Part shown: piece by piece, positions 54,884 to 64,000 of the stretch | Numbering within the stretch: the first letter of the stretch is position 1 | How the letters are laid out: each line of letters opens with the position of its first letter | Program-made: the position numbers and the translations under genes | The notes under the pieces: model-generated | What the model was told of the DNA's origin: nothing | Databases searched by the model: none | The model's input: the letters and a program-made list of their open reading frames with translations, nothing else | From: Phialocephala subalpina | Lineage: Eukaryota > Ascomycota > Leotiomycetes > Helotiales > Mollisiaceae | Assembly (NCBI GenBank): GCA_900073065.1 | Contig: FJOG01000034.1 | Coordinates: forward strand, 98,561-162,560 | Direction of reading: 5' to 3' | Length of the DNA stretch: 64,000 nucleotides

Positions 54884-55502
54884 AATACTGTAAGATTATT
54901 GAGAGCACGCATGGAGAGGTTCGTTTCTGTTGTTCGGGGGTCTGCTTTCTTTGATGTTGTCATATTAGAGGTGTGTCAAGAGGTGTCGAGAGCCCTCCAG
55001 ATAGTAACATAGCATTCGAGGTCGCATAGCCTGAGGCGCAGAAGGTGGTAGCAAGTGATCAACGAGTGTCGGACTTAGACAATGAATTGATTCTTTCTCA
55101 TACTTACCGGTCTTTAAAACCGCGGTTTGATAGGCACCCTCGAGAATCTCCGATCTCGTAAGTTTGAAACCTTTGTGCAGCTCCTTCCTTAAGATTATGC
55201 GTTTTCATCCTGACATCTACCATGCAATGCTCATCCGATGTCCTTCCCAGCCTCGATGACTGTCGCTTAACTGAGTAGTTGCACTATCGTTCTAACTTTC
55301 TTGAGAGCAGGATAGCCTCGAACATCAGGCGACAGTGTTCAAACCTCCTCATTCACCTTGACTCATTTTCTTCGCTGAGCGCACAACAAATATCAACATC
55401 CCTTAGTCAACGTCGCACCTTCCTCTGCGATTCCTTACCGATAAGGCACTTCCTTCCAACAGCGCTGCTTGGTGCTTTTATATGCACTAATACACCTTCG
55501 CC
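54884..55502. other. Intergenic, no gene
   Basis: The 3' flank of the methyltransferase and the promoter of the first MYND-SET gene. A plus frame at 55279-55608 is leader sequence overlapping the real start. Nothing else is visible. Confidence 0.45.
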
Positions 55503-57227
55503 ATGGATCCCTCCAACGCGTACGTTGCGCCCTCAACGCTTCCAGGCGCGGGTCGCGGTTTGTTTGCTTCTTCCGATCTCGGTGCAGGCAGTGTCATTTT
55601 TGCGGTGAAGAGACCACTGCTAGCCATTGTGGATGAGAAGAACCTGTCGAGCACGTGTGATGAGTGTTTTACGTACTTCGGGGAGATGGGGAGGAATGTC
55701 GGTAGGTTGGGAAGTATTGAGTTTTTGAAGTGTGAGGGGTGTGAGGTTGTTTGGTATTGTTCACAGGTCAGTGGCCAGATCTACATTCGCACAACGTTCG
55801 GACAGGTTCGAGAGATCTGAACGCTGAGACGACGCCTTCCTGCAAGAAGCGCCGAAGCGCCGCAGAAGGCCCGGCTGACACCCCTCCAGACATGCAAAGA
55901 CAACGCATGGACCTCCAATCACCAATACGAATGTAGCACCTACAAAGCCGTCAAAGAGCAAGAATCAGACGCAGATTTCAAATGCACTAAGATAGGCTCG
56001 AAGCGTCTCCGCTGCATCATCCGCCTCCTCTTCCTCCACAGACACGGCCGGATTTCACCAAGTGACTTTGCAACATTCACCAACCTAGCAGAAGGATTCA
56101 AGAAACTAAAGGACAACAACACAAGCTATATGATGAACACGATTCTCAAATTCGGTATTACAAAGCTACCGTTGAAAGAACTAGAGCATTTGATTCTAGC
56201 AGTGAGCACATACCCCTCCCCCTTTCTTACCGAGCTCGCTTACTCATGCTTCAAAGGCTGCTAATAATGAATGCCAACTCGATACCCCGAATCTTCTCAC
56301 TTCTCATCAGCTTGCTAGATATGGAACATACCTTCAGGTGGGCACCATTGAAGCTTCTGTTGGTGTCCCATTCGGTACACCCAACATGATCTCGAATTAT
56401 GCTAACATGGTAGCGTCAAGGTCGAGTCCCTTCCCCTCGGCATGTGTCTCGAGCCCCACTACAGCATGATTAACCACTCCTGCACCCCAAACGCATTCTG
56501 GACCTTCGAAGGCCGAGAAATCCAAGTTCGAGCTGAACGAGACCTGAAAGCCGGAGAAGAAGTATTCATCAGCTACATTCCCCGCGGCTATTTCTACGAA
56601 CGCATGGAACGCCTCGGAAACTGGGGTATCAAATGTGTCTGTGGCCTCTGCAAGAAGGGACTTATCGAGCCGCTTGGTAGTTTAAGAGGACGGTTGGACA
56701 AAGTCTTGAACGACAAGAACTGGAATGACAAGGCGGCGAGCACCAGAGTGGAGATGTTGAGGCAATTGGTTGAGTATTTGAGGAAGGAGGGGTATGGGTG
56801 GGGTGTTTGGCCTATGAACTTGTTGCACTCGAGACTTTATCATACGGCGAGGGAGATGGGTGATAAGGCGGAGATGTTGAAGGTGTTGGTGAAGATGCGG
56901 TATGCTGTTGAGATGGAGCAGGAGCCGAAGGCATTTTTGACTGAGAGGGTCGAGACGATAAGGTTGTTGACTTCGATTATGGCAAGGGTCCAGGATGATG
57001 CGGAGAATCAGGGGAAGATGGGAGTATTGGTGGGTGGAGTTTATATTGGCATGAGACAGGAGTTGCTGAAGGAGATTGAGGGTTGTTATGGGAGTGATTC
57101 GTCTTTGGCGAGATGGGAGAGATACAGATACATGGCAGAGATTGGTGATGGCCAGAAGGTGGACACGGAGGAGTTTCGGGGTAGGTTAAACTGTCTGCTC
57201 AGATGGGCTGGGGTTGATTGGGAGTGA
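55503..57227 (+). CDS. MYND-finger SET-domain protein (SMYD-like), copy A
   Basis: A putative lysine methyltransferase with a SET domain split by a MYND zinc finger. Exon 1 (55503-55766) carries MDPSNAYVAPSTLPGAGRGLF, the SET-N part, and the first half of the MYND finger (TCDECF.., CEGCEVVWYCSQ). A 123-bp intron leads to exon 2 (55890-56201), which completes the finger (TCKDNAWTSNHQYEC). The last exon (56414-57227) holds the SET core VESLPLGMCLEPHYSMINHSCTPNAFWTF, LKAGEEVFISYIP, the post-SET CVCGLC and a TPR-like helical tail. The small exon between (about 56257-56341, LLIMNANSIPRIFSLLIS) is one base out of phase with exon 2 at the only canonical splice sites I find, so there is either an unusual junction or a frameshift. 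It is tail-to-tail with paralogue B, 88 bp apart. Confidence 0.8.
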
Positions 57228-57315
57228 GCCTAAATTCCTTGAATGTGTGTTAACACTTGTATTTGGAAAACGCTGCAGTGTTAGCACGCACTTCCTGTCC
57301 AATGGCAAGCCAGTA

Positions 57316-58984
57316 TCAAATCAGATCTCTCTCAGTCAGAGTATCTATCCCAGCCCATTCTAGCAAACCATTCATCTTCCTGACGAATCTCGATCTCTCC
57401 TCGTCGTCCGTACTAGCCAGGACGTACTTGAAACTGCCGTTCGTCTCTTCCTGTGACTTCCTCAGGATCTTTTCAAAGAACTGCCTTTCGAAAACAGCCA
57501 CAATAGAGTCCGCACCGTAGCATCGTTCAGTGTCTGTAGCGACCTTGGCTCGTAAATGCATGAATACAATTGAGATGATATCCTTTAACGCGGAAGGAAG
57601 CTCGTCCAGATTGGTCGTCCCCGGTGGCGGAGCATTGAGCAACGAGACAATCGTATATAGAGTACAAAGGCGATAGTCCTCATATATTGGAGGAACAATC
57701 ATAGGCTCAATGACATAATAAATCTTCAGCGCAACTTTCAAACATTCAGCTGTCTCGCCTCTCCGAAGATGGGTCAAATACGCCTGCTGATGCAAATCCC
57801 GCATTGGATAGATACCATAGCCAAATTCTCCTTGCTTCATAGCCTCAATTGCGTTGGCAAGCCCAGTCAACTTCGGAATCTTTAGCTCAGGCCGAGGATG
57901 AGAGAGTTTGAATATATTCCGACGGAAAGGACCTGCAGGACCGGTGTCGCCACCCTGGCATATTGGACAGGTGCAGTCGATGTCGAAGTTTCTTAAGTGG
58001 CTGCGTCGAAGAGTATAGTCTTCTGTGGGGTCGTAACAGATCGTCAATTCATCACCAGCTTTGATGTCTGCTCGAGCTCTGATGCGAAGTTCTTTGCCGT
58101 TGGAGTACCATCGTGCGTTGGCGGAGCAGGAGTGGTTCATCATTGCTGCGAGGGGTTCTAAGACGATGCCGCCGGGGACGACGGAGTATTTCTTAGGGTC
58201 GTAGCATCGTTCTCCTCTGAGGAGGGGTAGACCGATCACGAGTTGATTGTTGTGGAACTTGGATGATCAGCATGGAAGAGTGGTATGGGAGGGGTAGCTT
58301 ACTACACAGAAAATATCAATGATCTTATCCACGCTCAAGTCAGAACTTGTAAACGCTTTAGCTACTTTGGCAACAGCATTGGCTTCGGAGGCGAACTCCT
58401 GTTTCTTCATTTTGGATTTTCTGCCTGTGCTGAGAGATAGAATCTCTTTCCAATCCTCGGCTGGTACTTGATGGTTTTGGTGAAGCTCAAGGACACGAAC
58501 GATGGAGCGCAAGTTTAGCTTCTTTATCATTGATTTTATCGTTGGATCCGAATCTTTGATGATCGCTTGGTAAGTCTTGCATTCATATTGATGGTGGTGC
58601 TTCCATGAAATCGTTTGGCAAATCTGGGAGAAGTCAGAACCGTTTCGAGTGCTGGAGATACCAGGGAAGTTATTTTACCTCGCTGCAATAATGCAAGACT
58701 TTGCATCCTGAACAAGGTGTAAACTTGACATCAAGGTCATCTACAGTGCACAACTCATCCACTTTTGCAGCAAAGCAATTATCGCAAGTATGAGATAACG
58801 ACTGCGCCTCATCGTCAACAATATTCAGAAGTGGCTCCTTAATACTGAATATTGGACCGCCAGCTGCGACGTTCTCGAGAGCAAAGACTCCTCGACCTGC
58901 ACCGGCAATAGAGGATGGTCCAACCCTGATGCCTATTTGACATGTGGCTCGTCCTGGTATGCTTGTAAATGGCGGAAGACTCAT
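57316..58984 (-). CDS. MYND-finger SET-domain protein (SMYD-like), copy B
   Basis: Paralogue of copy A on the opposite strand. Three exons (58984-58679, 58623-58303, 58257-57316) join cleanly in frame to about 522 aa. SET-N is RVGPSSIAGAGRGVFALENV. The MYND finger is TCDNCF.., CSGCKVLHYCSE, ICQTISWKHHHQYEC. The SET core is GGIVLEPLAAMMNHSCSANARWY, IKAGDELTICYDPTEDYTLR, and the post-SET cysteines are CTCPIC. A helical C-terminal domain ends MNGLLEWAGIDTLTERDLI, matching LNCLLRWAGVDWE of copy A. NHSCSAN has Ala where most family members have Pro. The S-adenosylmethionine-binding NHS is kept, so activity is plausible; the substrate is unknown. Confidence 0.9.
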
Positions 58985-60561
58985 TTGGTAGCATCAAACT
59001 TGGTCCTCACCTTATTCGGTCGATATCGGCCTGACGGAGCGTATTCGTGTGCAAGATGATGGTAAACGTGAAAGTTGAATGATGATGGATGAAGTTGAGA
59101 TGCGGGATAAAACTGTGCAACGTGATGGCTGGATTGAGCCTAGCGTGATCTGACTTGAAGAACTTCCACTTCGGCGTCGTGAAATCAATATGAATACGAC
59201 CGTGAAATTGGTACGAACATTTTTTTTTTTAGTAGAATAGGACCCTTCGAAAGGCATGCCGAAAATACACCAGGGTTCTGCTTGTGGAGATTACGTCAGT
59301 GGATTTCGTCGCCAACCCCTAATTGTAGAGTACCCTTCGCCAAGAGAGCTTATGAATCGCTGGATATTCAGGGGTCAACGCTATGGCTTCAAGGGTAGCT
59401 GAACACAACTTTTTTCTTCTTTATCCCAAGGTCAATTAGTAAACTCGCCGCTTCTACTTAGGCGCTAATTATCGTCGGTTTACCCTCTCCTCACTTGAGC
59501 TGCCTGAGCAACTTAAGCAATTCTTAATTTGTATTTATTTTTTATTTATTTATTTGATCTTTTAATTAATTAAAGTTTTATTAAATTTTAATAATATTTC
59601 CTTTGGAATTTAAATAAATTCTCATAATAATCGAATATAAAAGTTTTATTCGAGAATAAAAATTTATTATTATTTTTAATTTAATTATAATTATAATTTT
59701 ATTATAAATTTTATTATTTATTAATTATATAATTAATTAATTATTAATAAAAAACTTTTTTTAATTTTTTTTCTTTTAATTTTTTTTTCTTTTTAATTTA
59801 TAATTTTCATATAAATTAATATATTTAATTCTTAATTTTATTTCTAAGAATATTTAATATTATAAAAAAAAAATTTCAATTAAATATATTTATTTAAAAG
59901 AATATTAAAATTAATATTTATATAAACTAATTAATTATATAATTTAAATTAATTTAAATTATTTAAAAAGTAAATATTTTAATAATATTTAATTAATTTT
60001 ATTATATATTTCGAAATTATATAATAATAATAAAATATCAAATTAGGAAATAATTAAACTTTTATAATTTATTTTTATAAAAAGATTATATTTAAATTTT
60101 AAAATCTTATTATTATAATTAATAATTATTATATAAATTAAAACTTTGGATTAAAGCAAATAACGATTTTGGTTAGTGCGAAATAACCTTATACGTCCTA
60201 TAATATTTACGTTATAATTTCAATTATATAATCATTTGCAAAGCGTATAGTTGTTAAGGAGTATAGTTGGCATGAGACTAAATTGCACGCGTGATCCCTT
60301 CAACGAGCGAATACCAGATCAGTGCCAGCGTCTAATACTACCAATAGCAAATCGAAAAAATTATTTACCCAATAGGCCGAGATAAACCGGCAGCACTATA
60401 TGCCGATGGGAAGCGATTTTTGATAGATCGATTTTGAAGACAAAATGAAGGGACTTAGCCGGAGCCTTTTGCTACGTCCAGCTCGTGCGCTGTTGCCTTC
60501 CAACGGTCATCGGTGACGCTACTCAAATCAAACTTGTGTTGATAATTCGGAAGGTTTAACA
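58985..60561. other. Gene-free region with AT-rich RIP-like block
   Basis: After the promoter of SET copy B there is a T10 run near 59221. From about 59520 to 60180 the sequence is almost pure A/T with stop codons in every frame, the mark of a heavily RIP-mutated repeat whose identity is lost. 60190-60561 returns to normal composition and flanks the HET pseudogene. No gene is supported. Confidence 0.55.
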
Positions 60562-62219
60562 CTAACGGACTTCAATATCTTGAAGCGAGACTTTCCCAGC
60601 CTCAACAAGGACCATTGCCTCCCCATCCATGTACCCAAGAATGAAGCACGGCCCCACCATCTCGTAGTAGCTTTCATGACAACGCATGACGAAAGGAACA
60701 CTCAGCCCTGGCAATACACATATTTCGTTCCCAATCTGGGCAAACTCAGGGCCCAGTCCTATGTAACCTTGCTCCGTCTCCAAAAAGCAGTGTCTAACTA
60801 CATTGAAGCCAGCACAGTTGGAGAGGAGATTGTAGCAGTCCCAGTACGTAACGCTCTTATGTACGGATTGCAAGGCATCAATCAGGCCATGGTTCGAATC
60901 CCCAAAAGAATAAGTCTTTTAAGCAATTCATTGCTTCAGCATCGTCTTTGATGGGTTGTGAGAGCCAATTTTGTAGCGCCACTTGCAATTCAGAGCGACT
61001 GGCCTCTAGCGGGTTTGGCAGCTTCGACTCCCATAAACCCATATCCAATGACTCTCATCTCATCCTCTGTCTAGACATAATACCTAATGAAAGAAAGAAA
61101 CCAACGACTAGCTCCACAAACAAGTCTTGATCTGACCCGAGCCTCTTCATTTCTTTTCGGTCATTATCGGCCAAGATGGTACGGAGGGCGGCTTGGAGCG
61201 GTTGAACGCCAGTTGGATACTTGGCCGTGGGCGAGTTTGAGGGCAAAAATCTATCCCAAAATGAGATGCGTCGATCGAAGCCGGAGCCTTCCCGGACGGA
61301 AATCCTACCTAAAAACACAGCCTTGGTCCGCAATGTATCGGACCCAGGACCTATACTAATAGTTGACTCACTGTTAGCGTCGGCTTTGTAACATAGGCGC
61401 TGGTACCAGAAGACGGGCCTGTAGTTCCTCTGGCTCCAGGCATGCCAATCGCAAACCCAGGAGGGCAGGTCAGGTGTACGATCGCTCACCTCGAGCCCTC
61501 CGCTGCCAGAGAGTAGAAGAATCACACTATTGCGCCCGTTGCGCAGCTTTCTGGACAGGAAATCCGTGTAAACGTCGCGCACAGGTTTGCAGTAGTCGGG
61601 GGATGGAGCATCATCATCACCAGATACGCCAAGCAGACCGTATATCTTGTCTCGAGGGTCTGAGCTGCATAGATGAAGTGTGCCATTCAGTGTGACAAGT
61701 AGAGGATACCTGTGTCTATTCTGTCTAGCTTGCTGGAAAGGGCCCATTCGTGAAAAAGGCGTCGTCCTCATTAATTTTACGATTCTGCTTGGAAATTTAT
61801 TCCATTCATTCCACATCAAATGTTCCCAAATATTATTGGCTCGCTCCAATTTGACTCAACCGAGTTCTTTGTCCCCGCAAAGCAGGTTAACCCCAGGCGG
61901 AAGGGCAATCTCTTGTAAAATCCAAAGTCGAGTCCAGAACGGTCGAGAGAATAGGTTGTGCAAAGTACCAAAACTCAACATCGAAGAGCTCAGTGATCGA
62001 AGTCCACGTTTCGGGTCTCAAAGCATCGACATCGTTTGATGCTACCCTTTCAGTGACCTCAATAGCATAGTCACTGCCTCCATGCTCTTCGCCGAGCCAT
62101 GCCAACGTGACGAAGGCTCGTTGATAGATCAGGCCCATGATTCGCCCTTGACTGGAGCGCTCAGCGAGATCTTGCTGATTGATGCAAACTCTATCGGTAC
62201 TAAAGACGGCAAGTCGCAC
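60562..62219 (-). pseudogene. HET-domain protein pseudogene
   Basis: A HET gene that lost its start and its frame. The first readable part, around 62200, is DRVCINQQDLAERSSQGRIMGLIYQRAFVTLAWLG, the middle of a HET domain; the usual YALSY.WG start is absent. Near 61925 the frame shifts (FAQPILS.. then WTRLWILQEIALPPGVNLLCGDKELG). A TGA in place of an expected Trp follows at about 61858, then LERANNIWEHLMWNEW, SSDPRDKIYGLLGV and LPSWVCDWHAW. More stops occur near 61055 and 60887. The C-terminus (CFLETEQGYIGLGPEF.., FVMRCHESYYEMVGPCFILGYMDGEAM) ends at 60562. The order matches intact HET proteins, so this is a decayed full gene truncated at the 5' side, where AT-rich sequence now lies. Confidence 0.85.
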
Positions 62220-62981
62220 CCCTATCCGAAACTGGTCACAATCCTACTATAGGATAGTAGCTTAATAACTCCTCTCTAGTTTATTATTTATTTTCCTTTC
62301 GAGAAGTAGTATAGAGATTATTAAACGATAAAACTGTGATTGCAAAACAAATTGACATTCAATATAACGAAGGAGAGCGAGTTTAAATACAAAAAGAGGG
62401 GTCCATGGCACCTTCGTAGTATCCCCGTAACCCTGCACGGTGACCTACAGCTGCAAAACCGAAGATTGAAATTTGAACCGGAGGCCAAAAGGTATAGTAA
62501 AAATAAAAAGAAAAACTACTAAAAGAAGATAAGAAGAAAATTTTATATCCCAGAAGTGGACAAGGAGAGAAACATAAGGTTGGAACCAAAGTGATGTCAA
62601 GTCCGTATAAGGGACAATATCCGAACCGAGTGCCGAAGATGTGATCATATAGCGATCACTCAACTGCATTGAGAATGTCCCAGATAAGAACAAATGCCAG
62701 AATATACTGAATACTCCGTATGAATGAGCGGTCTCGAAAGGGATAGTAAAGACATCGCATATGGTATCGACAAGTTGGACGACGTTGATGACACAGAAAG
62801 CCTATTAGCGTGATTACCGCAAAAGTTAGTAGGGTTTGGTTAGTATTGATAGGTAGAAAAATTGTAATTAATGTTGGAATTTTTGTGTTATTGCTGGATG
62901 ATATGGTACCTTTAAAATCCAGGCTTGATCACTGCATTTGCAACTGTTAGCTTGGACTACTTGTTTCTAACATTCTCTTGG
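62220..62981. other. Intergenic / decayed sequence, no gene
   Basis: A/T-rich, with a short palindrome CTACTATAGGATAGTAG near 62244-62260. A minus frame at 62445-62693 is slightly hydrophobic but has no recognisable family. It replaces the expected 5' end of the HET pseudogene and may be transposon debris. Confidence 0.4.
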
Positions 62982-63809
62982 TTATACAAAGGGATAAAGT
63001 GCGAACCTCTTGTTTTTTGGGCTTTGATGTGCGGCCGTCGAGTATACCATCACAAACACCATGGCATAGAATACCAAACAGACCGTGGTAAATGCGCGGT
63101 GGATGGCCGTTTTAGATGGGTCTGGGTCTTCGGTTCCGAATCCCAACCCGTTGAGAAGGAGCGAAAGTGCCATGCATGCTACCATGGCCACGAGCGACCA
63201 AAGGATAATTTTGAGGATGAGAGGACTGTATAATAGCCTGCAGACTTCCTTGGGTTCTTGGCTGAAACAGGACTTGACGAAAAGACCATTTTGGCTAATA
63301 TTGAAGTTCTTGGGAAGGTATGGGTCGCAGAAGTCTTCCATTTTCGAGCTTGCGTACTTCCACATTTGTGACTGTGTTATGTTGTTGGTAGAAAAAAAGC
63401 TATCGGGACACAAAGCAACAAGTGCCTGTCGAGTTTGATGCTGTGGACCTGCATACCCAGAGAGAATCGTAAGGTCCAAGACTGAATTGTTTTCGTTGGA
63501 TGGCGAAGTCCAATTTGAAACAACAATGACATTCGAGAATGTATCATAGTCTCCACTCCCGTATCTTTTTAAACATTCTGCCAAAGATATGTTTTTCCAT
63601 GTAAATTGCGTTTGATTGGAAATGACGGACATTTGGAGTTGTATCATAGAATCTGTTAAGTTGTCTAGGCCTGGAAGCGTCATGTTGTAATCGTGTCCAA
63701 GAGGATCCTCTTTCCCGCTTGTATGACGCAATGGCACTGCTGCCAAGTCAAATGGTGTCCCGCCATGGAGAAAGTCGTTTGAAACCAGTGTGAGAAAAAT
63801 ATTAATCAT
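62982..63809 (-). pseudogene. Truncated fragment of a large fungal membrane protein
   Basis: An open stretch of 275 codons without a natural start. It begins inside a recognisable context (FLTLVSNDFLHGGTPFDLAAV) and continues with a glycosylatable extracellular region (NMTLPGLDNLTDSM, FTWKNISLAECLKRYGSG) and two clear membrane segments (ILKIILWSLVAMVACMALSLLL and AFTTVCLVFYAMVFVMVY). This layout resembles the central loop and following helices of the large ascomycete integral-membrane proteins that carry DUF6536 at their N-terminus; the assignment is tentative. The upstream side stops abruptly at AT-rich ATTAATTAATT sequence at 63810, and downstream helices are missing, so it is probably a remnant cut by an insertion. 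An exon boundary at either end cannot be excluded. Confidence 0.5.
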
Positions 63810-64000
63810 TAATTAATTAATTATTGATTAATATTGATTAATACTCAATTGATTAAGATTAACGGGTCTATGACTAAGCTATTGAATAGATTAATGAGTA
63901 ATTAATCAATACTATTGATTAATACACGTGACTATAATATATAATATTATATAGAAATTGTATATAAGGGAAAATCAAAAATCCTTCTATTCTATAAGCT
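63810..64000. repeat. AT-rich repeat sequence at the right edge
   Basis: Consists of iterated ATTGATTAAT / ATTAATCAAT motifs in both orientations (for example TATTGATTAATATTGATTAATAC and TTAATCAATACTATTGATTAAT). It may be the end of a transposable element or a RIP-decayed repeat that truncated the neighbouring gene; it continues past the window. Confidence 0.45.

Noticed and set aside
1..64000. tRNA or rRNA genes
   Set aside because: I scanned for conserved B-box-like and cloverleaf patterns by eye and recognised none; a covariance-model search would be needed to be certain.

Overview
The window is nuclear DNA of a filamentous ascomycete. Evidence: short spliceosomal introns of about 42-123 bp with GT..AG ends; Zn2Cys6 and C2H2 transcription factors; several HET-domain genes; a fungal hybrid histidine kinase; a RID-type cytosine methyltransferase; and transposon DNA carrying the C-to-T decay of repeat-induced point mutation (RIP). 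Gene content would fit a Leotiomycete-like Pezizomycotina species, but the sequence alone does not settle the class. There is one run of Ns (30045-30441).

Layout. 1-1784 (-): 5' part of a hybrid histidine kinase running off the left edge. 3180-5587 (+): Zn2Cys6 transcription factor. 6158-6553: a 396-bp non-autonomous hAT element with a perfect 8-bp target duplication. 7509-9279 (+): five-exon cytochrome P450. 9590-16796: AT-rich, RIP-damaged DNA, including a 6.2-kb Copia retrotransposon (229-bp LTRs, 5-bp target duplication) that sits just behind the stop codon of the next gene. 16808-20164 (-): HET / coiled-coil / ankyrin / Cys-rich receptor-like protein. 21037-23682 (+): a second, divergently transcribed HET gene. 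24278-26292 (+): secreted FAD-linked oxidase. 26458-27536 (-): a frameshifted secreted-protein gene. 28136-28927 (+): ankyrin protein. 29843-31528: hairpin, assembly gap, 3' end of a third HET gene and a broken PX-associated fragment. 31821-33674 (-): F-box/LRR-like protein. 33675-37496: no defensible gene. 37497-38894 (-): C2H2 transcription factor with a long gene-poor upstream region that holds a second hAT element (41813-42328). 42792: small Cys-rich protein.

45.5-58.98 kb is a gene-dense conserved block: eIF2B gamma (GCD1), Pex22-like peroxin, SRP19/Sec65, the RID-type methyltransferase, and two tail-to-tail MYND-SET paralogues. 59.5-64 kb is decayed again: an AT-rich block, a HET pseudogene and a truncated membrane-protein fragment.

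How it fits together. The window holds both the probable RIP enzyme (rid) and DNA with the expected RIP damage. Four HET-domain loci and two ankyrin genes, mixed with transposons and pseudogenes, make the accessory parts look like a self/non-self recognition neighbourhood with rapid turnover. The housekeeping block between them is intact. I see no proven new system. The most promising leads are the HET-CC-ANK-zinc protein with near-identical ankyrin units, the two clean hAT miniature elements, and the RID/RIP co-occurrence.
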